Source: Robiginitomaculum sp.
GTDB lineage: Bacteria; Pseudomonadota; Alphaproteobacteria; Caulobacterales; Maricaulaceae
Direction of reading: 5' to 3'
Length of the DNA stretch: 52,142 nucleotides
Assembly (NCBI GenBank): GCA_016763315.1
Contig: JAESTZ010000099.1
Span: 1 to 52,142, forward strand
Made by a program: the position numbers and the translations under genes
Part shown: in pieces, positions 16,245-26,084 of the stretch
How the letters are laid out: each line of letters opens with the position of its first letter
Numbering within the stretch: the first letter of the stretch is position 1
The notes under the pieces: model-generated
What the model was told of the DNA's origin: nothing
What the model saw: the letters and a program-made list of their open reading frames with translations, nothing else
Databases searched by the model: none

Positions 16245-19200
16245 TTATTTACCGAGCTCTGTGGGATCGGCCGGAGCGGTTTTCAGATCCAAAGGTTGAT
16301 AGGTTTTTAACTGGTTCAGAACCTCTTCTAGGCCGCGTTCTAATTGCATATCTCTGCCTTGATTATAGGCCGCAGGGTCAAGCTCTACCCGAATATCCGG
16401 TGCCACACCTTCGTTTTCTATGGTCCAATTGCCATCGGGATCAAAGAAGCGAAAATACGGTACGGTCAAAAACCCACCGTCAATAAGACGCGGGTTGGCA
16501 GAAATGCCAATCAAGCCGCCCCAGGTACGGGTGCCGATGAGTTTGCCGATCCCTGTATGACGAAAGGCGTAGGGCATATAATCGCCACCCGAACCGGCAT
16601 CTTGGTCAATCAACATGACTTTTGGTCCATAAACTGCACCACCCGGCGTGTTAAAAACTTTACCGGCTCGGTCTTTCCAGCCCGACAGATAAACCCGGCG
16701 CAACACGTCAATAATGTAGTTTGCGGCTTGGCCGCCGCCATTGGCACGCTCGTCAAAGATCATCGCTTCGCGATCACTTTGAGCAAACATCATGCGGTTG
16801 AAATAAGTAAACCCTCCACCGGCTGTATTGGGCAGATAGACATAACCCACCTTGCCACCAGATTGCTCATCTATCCATTTACGATTGCCTTCAACCCATG
16901 CCCAATGGCGCAATTCCCGTTCGGACGCGGTGGGTTTAACAATAATATCACGGGCATCTGCGTCCGCGCCTGTGGTGCTGATGCGCAAGCTGAGCTGGGT
17001 ATTTGCACGACCTTCCAACATGGCGAAAATATTATCTTTGCCCGTAAGGACGCGACCATTTAGCGCCAAGATGTAATCACCTTCCTTAACCCCAAGTCCC
17101 GGAGCGGCCAATGGTGCCATCAGAAACGGGTTCCAGCTTTCGCCCGTGAATATTTTCTTGATCCGGTAGCGGTCGTTTTCAACTCGCAAATCAGCACCCA
17201 AGAGGCCGGTATTTGTGCGCCGTTCATTATGTATGTCGCCGCCGCCAGTGCGGTTATGGCCGACCTGCATTTCCGCGATCATTTCCACCAACAGTCTAGT
17301 CAGGTCTTCGCGGCGACCAACATGTGAAAGCAATGGCTTATAGCGATCACGTACCGCCTGCCAATCAAGGCCGTGCATATTGGTGGCATAGAAAAAGTCA
17401 CGCTCCATGCGCCAAACTTCTTCGAATATTTGCTCCCATTCATGACGCGGATCAATGAACGCCCGCAGATCGCCAAGCTTAAGAGGTTCCGGCTTTAATT
17501 CCTCGCCGGTTTCGGCAGTGACAATTGCGTTATCAATCTTTTGAATGATTAAATGCTTACCATCGGCACTCATGGAATAGGACCCAATTTCACTGGCCAG
17601 CGTTTTAGATTTTAGTTCCTTAAAGTCAAAGCGCTTCAGCTTGTTTGCGACCTGTGGGTTGCTCCCTCGTGGTTCATTGGTGATGCCTGGTTGGGTACGC
17701 TCAACATAATAAAGCGCGCCTTTTTCAGAGACGTTCAGCGTGTCATAATTTCGCTCCGGCAGGGGCAAAGCAACAATGCGATCACCCACTCCGTCAAGAT
17801 CGATTTTGGTGACAATTTTTTCTTCCTCATCATCTTTGCCGTTGTTATTTTTGTTCTTATCTTTCTTTTTTTCTTCCTCATCACCAGTTTTAGGCAAAAG
17901 CGGCGATGTATCTTCGGCACTCAACACCAAAGCATAAATTCCGGCGCGATAGGGACGTTCCTGAGAAGACATATCAAGCCCGACTTGCGCTGGGCCAGAA
18001 TTGGTTGATGCAGTAAAGTACAGCGTTTTACCGTCAGGGCTAAATGTCGGCGAGCCGGTATCACTCATGCCATCAGAGACCTTGGTGGATTGACCACTGC
18101 TGAAACTATACACCATCAAATCCGCTAGAAAATTTGGCTGCTCCAAAGTATATGCAAGCCAAGTACCATCCGGCGATAGCGCCGTACCAAAACCGGCACG
18201 GCGAGTGTTGGTGGCAATTTTGACCCGCGATCCATTGCTGATCTTAATCGCATACAGGTTCAAATGGTTATCCTGATAGATAATATGCTCTCCCGCGCCG
18301 CCCCAATTCAGAAGCGTATAAAAGGCTTTGGCGTTCTTTGAGCCAAGAGCCAGCTTGCGCGAGGTTTTTTCGCCGCGCTGGTCGCGAATAACTAGGCTGT
18401 ATACGCCATTTTTGTCATCAATATAGGCAATGGTGTCACCGTCCGGTGACCATAAGGCATCAAATTCGCGCACCCCGTCCGTACCGGTAAGATTACGTGT
18501 GGAGCCATCTTCGAGAGGCACAGTGAAAACCTCACCGCGCGCCGTAAGTACCGCACGTTTGGCACTTGGCGAAAGACCAATGCGCTCTACTTGTTTGCTT
18601 AAGTTTTTCCACTTGGGTCGTAATTGTTCCAGATCAGGGCGGATTGATATGCTGATCTCGCTGACAGTGCCTGCGGTCGTATCCAACTGCTTTAGCCGGC
18701 CACCGGCTTCAAATACAATATTGCTGCCGTGAGCGCCGGCCCAGCGCACATCCCACGGGCCTTCATCTGTGTGTTGAGTGATGACCTTGGTTGCCTGGTC
18801 ATAGCTAAACAGGTTCAGTGATTGGTTATCCCGATCGGAAATAAACCAGACCTGTCCATTCACCCACATCGGATTTAGATCATTGACGCGATCACCCGGT
18901 ATATACTCCAAAGTCTGGTTTACCGGAGTCAAAATATTGATCGACGGTGATGCCCCGCCGCGATATTGCCGCCACCCTGACGAGCCACCATAAAGTCCGT
19001 TATATGCCGGAGCGTTCGGCGTATAGGCTAGCTTTTCCCCGTCCGGCGACCAGCTGCCGTTAAAGAAGCGAGCCTCCATCTGCTTGGTAGGTAAACCACC
19101 AGTTAGCTGGACATGATAGATCTGCCCAGATCGTCCGAACTTAGTTTCTCTGTTTGACGAAAATGTCACTGCCATTCCATCCGGTGTCCATCCTGTGACC

Positions 19201-19553
19201 CGATCCCGGCTCGGATGGAAGGTCAGGCGCTTTGGCTGGCCGCCTGCAACCGACATCACATAGACATCATCATTACCATCAAAACTTGCCGTGAAAGCCA
19301 GCATTTTCCCGTCTGGCGAGAATTTAACATTGCCTTCATTCGCCGGGTGCGATGTTAAACGGCGCGGATTGCTTCCATCGGGTTTCGCAATCCAGATATC
19401 ACCAGCATAGACAAAGGCAATGTGCCTAGCCGATAGATCCGGCTGCCCGAGCATAAAGGTTTGTTCTTGTGCGGTTACAGGAGCAACCATAAGCGTGCCG
19501 CCAATGGCAAAACCGGCAATCGTAGATAATATTTTATGCTTGATTATGGTCAT
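16245..19553 (-). CDS. tricorn-like S41 family peptidase
   Basis: The 1102-residue exported protein (signal peptide ending PVTAQ) has the tricorn architecture: two WD40-like propellers (about 35-320 and 335-650, repeated FSPDGK.L.FTA), a Lys/Asp/Glu-rich insertion near 565-590, a C1 helical domain, a PDZ domain (about 780-850, LGVKEGDYILALNGR) and a C-terminal S41 protease core. Catalytic residues are visible: the His in MQVGHNRTGGGD near 770, nucleophile Ser988 in DAGSGGDYMPY and a Glu in NEGVAPDI near 1048. Tricorn proteases degrade peptides from larger proteases; this version is probably periplasmic. The gene stands alone, with a long spacer upstream. Confidence 0.93.
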   Translation of the reverse strand: MTIIKHKILSTIAGFAIGGTLMVAPVTAQEQTFMLGQPDLSARHIAFVYAGDIWIAKPDGSNPRRLTSHPANEGNVKFSPDGKMLAFTASFDGNDDVYVMSVAGGQPKRLTFHPSRDRVTGWTPDGMAVTFSSNRETKFGRSGQIYHVQLTGGLPTKQMEARFFNGSWSPDGEKLAYTPNAPAYNGLYGGSSGWRQYRGGASPSINILTPVNQTLEYIPGDRVNDLNPMWVNGQVWFISDRDNQSLNLFSYDQATKVITQHTDEGPWDVRWAGAHGSNIVFEAGGRLKQLDTTAGTVSEISISIRPDLEQLRPKWKNLSKQVERIGLSPSAKRAVLTARGEVFTVPLEDGSTRNLTGTDGVREFDALWSPDGDTIAYIDDKNGVYSLVIRDQRGEKTSRKLALGSKNAKAFYTLLNWGGAGEHIIYQDNHLNLYAIKISNGSRVKIATNTRRAGFGTALSPDGTWLAYTLEQPNFLADLMVYSFSSGQSTKVSDGMSDTGSPTFSPDGKTLYFTASTNSGPAQVGLDMSSQERPYRAGIYALVLSAEDTSPLLPKTGDEEEKKKDKNKNNNGKDDEEEKIVTKIDLDGVGDRIVALPLPERNYDTLNVSEKGALYYVERTQPGITNEPRGSNPQVANKLKRFDFKELKSKTLASEIGSYSMSADGKHLIIQKIDNAIVTAETGEELKPEPLKLGDLRAFIDPRHEWEQIFEEVWRMERDFFYATNMHGLDWQAVRDRYKPLLSHVGRREDLTRLLVEMIAEMQVGHNRTGGGDIHNERRTNTGLLGADLRVENDRYRIKKIFTGESWNPFLMAPLAAPGLGVKEGDYILALNGRVLTGKDNIFAMLEGRANTQLSLRISTTGADADARDIIVKPTASERELRHWAWVEGNRKWIDEQSGGKVGYVYLPNTAGGGFTYFNRMMFAQSDREAMIFDERANGGGQAANYIIDVLRRVYLSGWKDRAGKVFNTPGGAVYGPKVMLIDQDAGSGGDYMPYAFRHTGIGKLIGTRTWGGLIGISANPRLIDGGFLTVPYFRFFDPDGNWTIENEGVAPDIRVELDPAAYNQGRDMQLERGLEEVLNQLKTYQPLDLKTAPADPTELGK

Positions 19554-20515
19554 AACAGTTTCCCTTTTTTGGTGTTTTACACGTTGGAGCTGGCATTGTC
19601 ACGTTAGCTTCAGAAAGCGGCAGGTTTTGAACCAGAAGTATTCAAACTGAACCTGGGGTTTTGTCATTCGAGTATGGTACGAAATTGAGGATTGTCGCTC
19701 AAGCCCATTTTAATCTAACACAGAATTTTGAACAGTCTCCAGAATTACGGTAATGGGCTTTGTCAAGTTAACGCGGCAGGTTGAGCTTAGTTCTGTTGTT
19801 TCTTTCTAGGCGTACGCTGATGACGTTACAATATCCCATTGGTTTTGGGCTTGACGTCTGAAGTTTCGAAGTCAGACCGTGAGATGAGATGGCGTCTGAA
19901 GTTGAATAAGGTGTAGATTTGACTGTGGGCTTATAACAATCTTTATGTAGCTTTTATAGATCGAAACTTCTGTGCTTTTCGTTCTCTTCGTAAACTGGAA
20001 CGACAAACCATTGGAGCGCCCTCTTAATTCACCACTTGAAACGACAAAGCCGGAAACCTCCAAGAAGATAAGGCAAAAACTTTGCAAGGATGGTGAAACA
20101 CAATTTTGTTTACCATAGCATGAAAATTTAATTGTAACCGTAACTATAAAAGCAATCTTTGACGGCACTGTAACTTATATAACTGACGGCTCTTTCCCTG
20201 AAGAACTGGTGAAAGATTTACCGCTTTCATGGGCTGAGCAACGGATATATCTCGGATACTCTCACCCATGACTTACCAAACAAGCGGATACGCTATTGGC
20301 GCAAAGAGACGCTTGCCTGAAATCGGCCAACAATCGCCACATCTTCGTCGCGGGCCTATGTCTTTTCTTCATGTTTGACCGGACAAAATCGGGACAAGTG
20401 TAACAACGGTGCCCTGAGGGTTTTGAAAATTGTCAAAGCAGTATACTTTTTATCCCTTTATAAGGTATCAAATATTAAGGTGGGTGTTTCATAGATAAAT
20501 TCAGGGCAAGTTGGT
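19554..20515. other. long intergenic region upstream of the glycan operon
   Basis: This 960 bp region carries no credible complete gene. Short frames exist on both strands but have no ribosome site or family resemblance. Its main feature is the left direct repeat at 20208-20328, whose first part reads as the 3' end of a lost gene (…LPLSWAEQRIYLGYSHP, stop at 20269-20271). The operon promoter presumably lies in the AT-rich 20420-20500 stretch, where I see TTGAAA and TATACT with a poor spacing of 13. Confidence 0.4.
20208..20328 (+). repeat. left direct repeat flanking the glycan operon
   Basis: About 120 bp match 27707-27826 with only scattered differences; both contain CTTTCATGGGCTGAGCAACG and AAGCGGATACGCTATTGGCG. 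Both copies keep the same reading frame and stop (LPLSWAEQRIYLG-SH-, TGA). The similarity continues about 57 bp past the stop, so the repeat is not just a coding remnant. The two copies bracket the seven-gene operon. Confidence 0.75.
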
Positions 20516-22417
20516 GTGGTTGAAAAAATTAGTTTAAAACAATGGAGGTTGCGGGACCTTGGCAAGGCTGGCTTGTTATTGTTGTTAATATTTCTGGTAG
20601 TTAGGTATCAAATTAAGCTCTTGGGGTTTGGTGAATGGGGTGATGAATCCGAGACCATCGTCGCCGCAAAGATGATTGTTTCTGGACAGTCGCTTTATCG
20701 TGAGATTTTCAATCATCACGGACCTCTTACATTTTTACCTGGAGTTGTCCTTGAGTTGTTTGGAAGCTTTGGTGTTACGGGACACCGTGTTTCTATCGCG
20801 TTTCTTCAAATTCTGGCTCTTGTTTCACTGTATTACTCGCCGCTGTTAAAAGGCTCGCTTATAAGGATAGTTTATACAGTTGGTGCAGCGACTATTATGC
20901 TGGTGTATTTGCCTGACAATTTTGGTCATATGTATAAATACCAAGTACTGGCTGGCTTGTTTTTAGTAGTTGTGTTGTCCCAATATACTCTGCCGGCCAT
21001 TTTGGATCCGGTACCCATACCCTTTGGACGGCAAATTATTGGAAACTTGTTGCTTTCATGCATTGTTTTTTTCTCTATTTCATATTTACCGGTCGTTTTG
21101 TTATTGTTTTTTGCCAGCTTACAAAAAAATAAAATTAGAATCGTGACTATTATCTTCGTGACTGGCGGCTTGCTCAATCTAATATTCTTAATATTAATTG
21201 GTTCGGTGGCCGGATATTTGGCTTTTCATTTATACCTGAACTTTACGATTTTGCCTAAGTTTACTGGCACGGAAAATCTATGGGTGCTGATAGGGATCGC
21301 TTTTAGTACTGCAACAAAAAATCTTGCGTACTTTACTTATTTGCTAATTGGACTTGCCGCGATTCTAAAGTTAGCTAGTTTTGAGAGCAATATCCCTTGG
21401 CGGTCGTCCTTAGTGGCATTAGCTTTGGGCAGTCTTTTAATCCGAGGACCTGAGTACCACGCATTACCCTATTTGTACGCCCTAACGTCTCTTCCTTTGG
21501 TGTTTTTGTACGGCAAAAAAGTGATCCAGACTAAATGGGTTCCTGCGGCTCTTAGTTTCTTGCTTGTTTGTTTTATAAAACTGTCGTTGTTGATTCCAGC
21601 GGATGCTCAAAAATTAATGAGCGGCAAACGGTTTGAAAAAACGGAATTCGGACAGTTGGCAAAATTCTTAACTGACGAGAATGATCTAATAATCGCCTAC
21701 TCGTTCCGAAGTTTTAGTTATATTGCGGCAAACCGACTGCCAGCTTCTGGCAATTATTTTTATTTGCCTTGGCAAGAAGAGTATAAAAATAATCCAGTGT
21801 TAGGAATTGAAATTGACGCTTGTAAGGATATTAAATCCTATCGACCGAAATTGATGGCACTTGATAAGTGGAAAGTGCTGGATCGCTATTCTTGGGCTTC
21901 TTATGGTACCTGTATTCAAGATTTTGCGGATCAGAACTATACTCAGTTCCCTGCTCGACCATATTACATTCGAAATGATTTAGCTCCTGAGTTTTTGGGG
22001 CTGGATGCTGATGGCTTACCTAAAACCTTACGTCCCAGTGTTGGGTTAACTCCAAAAAACTCTATCCAAATACTCTTTACCCCCAAACACCTAAAATCCA
22101 ATAACCAGTTAACCAAAATTGGGATTATGTTTGCTACTTACCTTAAAACCAATCAGGGTGAAGCAGAGCTACAATTAATTAACAAGGACGGGTCAACATC
22201 CAAGATAAAATTTTCCTTGCCCGCACTTGTTGACAATGGTTATTTCTATTTTGATGTGAAAAATGGACAATATACCACAGGCCAAATTATCTCTCTTTCT
22301 GGCGAAGGAATTAGTACTTGGGAGAGCGCTGGGAAAGCAGGGGGCGCAACAACTTGCGTGATGTACCAATATCAAGACGGCACACTGAAGCATACACCTG
22401 GTTGCACGATTCCTTAA
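20516..22417 (+). CDS. GT-C type membrane glycosyltransferase
   Basis: This multi-pass membrane protein (633 residues, about ten hydrophobic segments in the first 360) has an early external loop EWGDESETIVAA and YREIFNHHGPLTFLPG. This is the acidic Asp-Glu signature of GT-C transferases that use polyprenyl-phosphate sugars (ArnT/GT39-like). The soluble C-terminal half (about 370-633) is probably periplasmic. In gtr systems the GT-C member puts the sugar onto the surface polymer. It starts at GTG with AGGG upstream and leads an operon of seven genes. The specific sugar and acceptor are unknown. Confidence 0.75.
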   Translation: MVEKISLKQWRLRDLGKAGLLLLLIFLVVRYQIKLLGFGEWGDESETIVAAKMIVSGQSLYREIFNHHGPLTFLPGVVLELFGSFGVTGHRVSIAFLQILALVSLYYSPLLKGSLIRIVYTVGAATIMLVYLPDNFGHMYKYQVLAGLFLVVVLSQYTLPAILDPVPIPFGRQIIGNLLLSCIVFFSISYLPVVLLLFFASLQKNKIRIVTIIFVTGGLLNLIFLILIGSVAGYLAFHLYLNFTILPKFTGTENLWVLIGIAFSTATKNLAYFTYLLIGLAAILKLASFESNIPWRSSLVALALGSLLIRGPEYHALPYLYALTSLPLVFLYGKKVIQTKWVPAALSFLLVCFIKLSLLIPADAQKLMSGKRFEKTEFGQLAKFLTDENDLIIAYSFRSFSYIAANRLPASGNYFYLPWQEEYKNNPVLGIEIDACKDIKSYRPKLMALDKWKVLDRYSWASYGTCIQDFADQNYTQFPARPYYIRNDLAPEFLGLDADGLPKTLRPSVGLTPKNSIQILFTPKHLKSNNQLTKIGIMFATYLKTNQGEAELQLINKDGSTSKIKFSLPALVDNGYFYFDVKNGQYTTGQIISLSGEGISTWESAGKAGGATTCVMYQYQDGTLKHTPGCTIP

Positions 22418-22441
22418 CGCACTGATTACTGGAAGGCAAAT

Positions 22442-23407
22442 ATGTCTAAAATAGGAGAAAAAGGGTTAATAGGCTCAACTGGGTTTGTAGGTAAGAACTT
22501 ATCTCAACAAATTGATTTTTCGCAACATTATCATTCTAAAAACATTAATGAGATACGTGGCCGATCTTTTGATTTGCTGGTATGTGCAGGTGCTCCAGCA
22601 ACAATGTGGGCAGCAAATAAATCGCCTGAAAAAGATGCAAAAAATCTACGAAATTTGTCTGCAGCCATACAATCAACAAACACCAAAAAGCTGGTGCTTA
22701 TCTCAACTATGGCAGTGTTTAGTGACGTTTCATCTGGGCCAACAGAAAGTTCTACCGAATATGAAACCAAACAAGCTTATGGTTCCAATCGCCGGGAATT
22801 AGAGCTTTTAGCGGCTGAAAGTTGCGAGCAATTGTTGATTGTTCGGCTTCCTGCTTTGTTTGGCTCAGGCCTTAAAAAGAACTTTATATTTGACTTGTTA
22901 AATCCAATTCCTTCCTTTCTAAAACCGGATGTTTTTTCTAACTTGAAGTTAAGCCTTCTAACATCTGAGCGTGCGGTTCTCTCTCGACTGTATCTCTTTG
23001 ATGATAAAACCCAAATGTGGCAATTTGATCGATTGGCTGCCAAGAGTGATCCTAGTTATAACTGTTTATCAGCCGCTTTTCGAGGCGCCGGTATGTTGGC
23101 TCGTGAATTTACCCATAGCGACAGCCAGTTCCAATATTATAATATTGATAACTTGTCTGCGGATATTATTGATTGTCTTAGAGTTGGACTTGACACTATA
23201 AACATCTGTTCTGAGCCATTACGAGCCACTGATGTGCACCAAGCATTAATTGGTAATACTTACAGGAACGTCGAACCTAAAAAAACTATCGAGAACATGC
23301 AAACCGAACACGCCATTGCTCTTGGTAAGTCAGGCTCATTTTTGTACTCACAACAAGAAACACTTTTAGACCTGAAAGCATTCTTTGATCGAGAGCTAAT
23401 AACATGA
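22442..23407 (+). CDS. NAD(P)-dependent epimerase/dehydratase (extended SDR-like)
   Basis: The 321-residue protein begins with the Rossmann motif GLIGSTGFVGKNL. It has a LVLISTMAVFSD strand carrying a Ser-Thr pair and TKQAYGSNRRELELL, where the usual YxxxK pair becomes YxxxR. The nucleotide-sugar SDR fold is therefore likely, but the replaced lysine makes activity uncertain. It lies 24 nt after the GT-C gene and overlaps the next gene by 4 nt. A role in converting the transferred sugar is inferred from context. Confidence 0.75.
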   Translation: MSKIGEKGLIGSTGFVGKNLSQQIDFSQHYHSKNINEIRGRSFDLLVCAGAPATMWAANKSPEKDAKNLRNLSAAIQSTNTKKLVLISTMAVFSDVSSGPTESSTEYETKQAYGSNRRELELLAAESCEQLLIVRLPALFGSGLKKNFIFDLLNPIPSFLKPDVFSNLKLSLLTSERAVLSRLYLFDDKTQMWQFDRLAAKSDPSYNCLSAAFRGAGMLAREFTHSDSQFQYYNIDNLSADIIDCLRVGLDTINICSEPLRATDVHQALIGNTYRNVEPKKTIENMQTEHAIALGKSGSFLYSQQETLLDLKAFFDRELIT

Positions 23408-24237
23408 AATTAGCGATCAGCAATATTGCCTGGCCTTTTGAGCAGTTTGAACAAGCTTTGCAAATAATGAGCCTGCACAATGTTAAGGGATTAGAAATCG
23501 CCCCGGGTTTAATTTTCCCAAATGAGGCTGATCCTTTTTCACCATCAGATCAGGCACAAAGGGATGTGCAGAGCAAGTTATCTGACTTTGGCATCACGAT
23601 GGTCTCTATGCAATCTTTGTTATATGGGGCTTCTGGCGCTGAAGTCTTTGGTGGTCATGCCGCGCGAAAACAGTTTCAATTGGGCATGGAGCGAGCAATT
23701 ACCCTATCAGGCCGCCTTGGTATTCCTAATTTAGTATTTGGTTCGCCAAAGGCTAGGGTTATTCCTGATAACATGCCACAAACTCAGGCATTGGAAATTG
23801 CTGTAGACGTTATGTCAAGTTTAGGGGATTTTGCCAAAGCAGTGAATACTAAAATCGCAATTGAACCATGTCCAAAAGAATATGGAACCAACTTCTTAAA
23901 CACTACAAAACAGGCGATAGAGTTCTGCGATGCTGTAAATCATCCAGCAATCACTCTAAATTTTGATCTTGGCGCACTAATAATGAACGATGAATTACAA
24001 CATTATGAAAACGCCCCACCTCAAGGCCTACACCATATTTCACACATCCATATTAGCGAACCATACCTAGGCCCGGCTCCTCAGGATTGGCGGCGTTTAC
24101 GTAAGATTACCCAAGAGATCAAAAATCTCGGCTACCAAGACTGGATATCAATCGAAATGTTGGGTAAAAAAGGTTCAGAATTGGATCAGGTGGATATATC
24201 TTTGCGGAATGCTATAAAGTCTCTAAAGGGAAGCTAA
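23404..24237 (+). CDS. sugar phosphate isomerase/epimerase (AP-endonuclease 2 fold)
   Basis: The 277-residue TIM barrel resembles the xylose isomerase-like family: LAISNIAWPFEQFEQAL, KGLEIAPGLIF, IAIEPCPKEYG with a metal-ligand Glu, ITLNFDLGALIM with an Asp, HISHIHISEPYL with a His cluster, and WISIEML with a final Glu. These are the expected metal-binding positions. It starts with an ATGA overlap. It probably isomerises or epimerises a sugar for the operon product, but the substrate cannot be read from sequence. Confidence 0.82.
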   Translation: MKLAISNIAWPFEQFEQALQIMSLHNVKGLEIAPGLIFPNEADPFSPSDQAQRDVQSKLSDFGITMVSMQSLLYGASGAEVFGGHAARKQFQLGMERAITLSGRLGIPNLVFGSPKARVIPDNMPQTQALEIAVDVMSSLGDFAKAVNTKIAIEPCPKEYGTNFLNTTKQAIEFCDAVNHPAITLNFDLGALIMNDELQHYENAPPQGLHHISHIHISEPYLGPAPQDWRRLRKITQEIKNLGYQDWISIEMLGKKGSELDQVDISLRNAIKSLKGS

Positions 24238-24238
24238 C

Positions 24239-25234
24239 ATGAAATCACAAGTTGAACCCTTAATAGAGGATTTTTTAGTATCTATCTGTTTCGTAGGTGA
24301 GTTTTCTTTGAAAAAAGAATTACAGATCATTCACAAAATTTCACAACAATTAGAAACCCGCTTTCAGTATTGGGAAATATTATTTGTCGTCCCGGAAGCT
24401 ATAAGTAAGAAATTAGAAAAGTCGGCTGATATTATACGCACAATACGGAATTTCAGAATTCTTCTTGTTAATAATGATATTGGTTATTATCAGCGACGTA
24501 TGATCGGAGCCACAGAGGCTTTGGGTGATGTAACCATTATTACTTCTATAAATGAAGTTGAGCAGACTGACATTTGTGCTTTGGCGGAAAAAACTTTTTC
24601 CAGCAACAAAATAATCATCGGCAAACGGAAAAAACGCTTTTTTGAATTTGGCCTAATATACCCATTATTGCGAGCAATATCATCCAACGATGTAAGTCGA
24701 TCGTACTTGAAAACCATCGCTTTGCCTCGAAGCACCTTAAACCAAGTGTTGACTCGCTCCAGCGCAGCACTGGATTTGCGGTATCCACCCAAAAATACAT
24801 CTCAGACATATAGCACATTAGTTTTTTCTCCACTAAAGGATAAACGCAAATCAGCATTTTTGGAACGATATCGTTTGTCTGTGGAACTGGTAATGAATGC
24901 CACAGATAAATTTTTGCGGGCATATGCAGGTTTCGCAGCATTAGTGATGTTTTCGGCATTATTCTACGGTTTCTATGCAGCTGTAATACAGATATTGGGG
25001 AACCCTAAAGAGGGTTGGTTCTCGATGGCCGCAGTCCAATCAGGAACCGTTTTCTTTATAGCGTGCGGAATGATGATTCTTAGTCATAGCATGCGGCGAT
25101 TGATCAAAAATACCGACCAACCCGAGGCATATGTTTTGGTTGGCGAAATATCAAGTTTGGATTTTTTTCAAAATGCTAATGCCTTTAATGTCGTACACAC
25201 GGCGCAAAACAGCGAAATTGCAGATGGAAAATGA
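24239..25234 (+). CDS. GtrB-like membrane GT2 protein, apparently lacking the catalytic DxD
   Basis: The 331-residue protein resembles polyprenyl-phosphate glycosyltransferases in layout. It has an N-terminal GT-A-like domain (about 10-225) ending in two transmembrane segments (AGFAALVMFSALFYGFYAAVI and VFFIACGMMILSHSM). It keeps the RRMIGATEALGDV helix that precedes the metal site in GT2 enzymes, but the following strand reads TIITSINEVEQTDI, with no DADLQ or DxD. It may be a degenerate or diverged partner of the next GT2 enzyme. The assignment is by architecture and context. Confidence 0.6.
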   Translation: MKSQVEPLIEDFLVSICFVGEFSLKKELQIIHKISQQLETRFQYWEILFVVPEAISKKLEKSADIIRTIRNFRILLVNNDIGYYQRRMIGATEALGDVTIITSINEVEQTDICALAEKTFSSNKIIIGKRKKRFFEFGLIYPLLRAISSNDVSRSYLKTIALPRSTLNQVLTRSSAALDLRYPPKNTSQTYSTLVFSPLKDKRKSAFLERYRLSVELVMNATDKFLRAYAGFAALVMFSALFYGFYAAVIQILGNPKEGWFSMAAVQSGTVFFIACGMMILSHSMRRLIKNTDQPEAYVLVGEISSLDFFQNANAFNVVHTAQNSEIADGK

Positions 25235-26084
25235 AGCAAAGCCTGATTTGCTGCGATTAGCAGAAAACTGGTCGATTCCCTCCTTCACCGAAACAATTTT
25301 TTTTCCTCCACGAAAGCCATATTTTGTCGTTATCCCTGTAATTAATGAAGGGGAGAGAATTCAAAACCAACTTCGCAAAATGCACAATGCTGGCGTATCA
25401 AAATTAGCTGATATTATATTAATCGATGGTGGCTCGACTGATGGTTCTTTGGAGACGAGCTTCTTGCAAAAGGTAGGCGTTTGCGCATTACTGACCAAGA
25501 CTGGTGAGGGGAAATTATCTGCCCAGCTTCGATGCGCATATGCATGGGCTTTGCAACACCAAGCACAAGGAATAGTAACCATTGATGGCAATGACAAGGA
25601 TGGGGTTGGACAAATAGCCACATTTATTTCGAAATTGTCTACAGGTTCCGGATACTTGCAATCATCGAGGTTTATCAAAGGCGGGGAGGCGAAAAACACA
25701 CCGCTTTTGCGGCTCCTAGCTATCCGGTTGTTTCACGCACCCTTACAGTCACTCGCAGCATGGGTTTGGTTAACTGATACCACTCAAGGCTTTCGGGGCT
25801 ATTCATCTGCATTTTTGCTCGACCCCGGAACACAACCCTTTCGAGATATTTTTAAGAAATATGAGTTGTTGGCTTATCTTACTGTGCGCGCCAGTCAACT
25901 TGGCTACCAAGTAGAGGAAATACCAACCTCGCGTATTTACCCTAAACATGAAAAAACCCCTACTAAAATTACGGGTATCATGCCTTTAGTTGATTTAGCG
26001 TTGATTGTAGTCAAAGTCTTATTTCGAGTTTATCATCCTAAAAAGCTACCGAGACTCCAAGATAAGACAGACCTGAAACCATGA
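25224..26084 (+). CDS. family 2 glycosyltransferase
   Basis: This GT-A fold transferase is of the DPM/GtrB type. It shows YFVVIPVINEGERIQNQL, IILIDGGSTDGS, and TIDGNDKDG in place of the usual DADLQDPPE; a hydrophobic stretch near residue 155-180 may bind the membrane. The frame opens at 25131 inside the previous gene, but the ATG at 25224 (MENEAKPDLL) overlaps it by only 11 nt and fits the family, giving 286 residues. Together with the preceding protein it probably loads the sugar on a polyprenyl carrier; this is inferred. Confidence 0.8.
   Translation: MENEAKPDLLRLAENWSIPSFTETIFFPPRKPYFVVIPVINEGERIQNQLRKMHNAGVSKLADIILIDGGSTDGSLETSFLQKVGVCALLTKTGEGKLSAQLRCAYAWALQHQAQGIVTIDGNDKDGVGQIATFISKLSTGSGYLQSSRFIKGGEAKNTPLLRLLAIRLFHAPLQSLAAWVWLTDTTQGFRGYSSAFLLDPGTQPFRDIFKKYELLAYLTVRASQLGYQVEEIPTSRIYPKHEKTPTKITGIMPLVDLALIVVKVLFRVYHPKKLPRLQDKTDLKP

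Noticed and set aside
19872-20168. 98-residue minus-strand frame in the long spacer
   Set aside because: No ribosome site or family resemblance, biased low-complexity composition, and it lies next to degenerate sequence.
20208-20328. Possible transposase C-terminus in the left repeat
   Set aside because: The residues LPLSWAEQRIYLG are preserved in both copies, but I could not match them to a transposase family, and there are no terminal inverted repeats.
20420-20460. Sigma-70 promoter TTGAAA...TATACT for the glycan operon
   Set aside because: The spacing is only 13 nt, too short for a normal promoter, so it is not listed as a feature.
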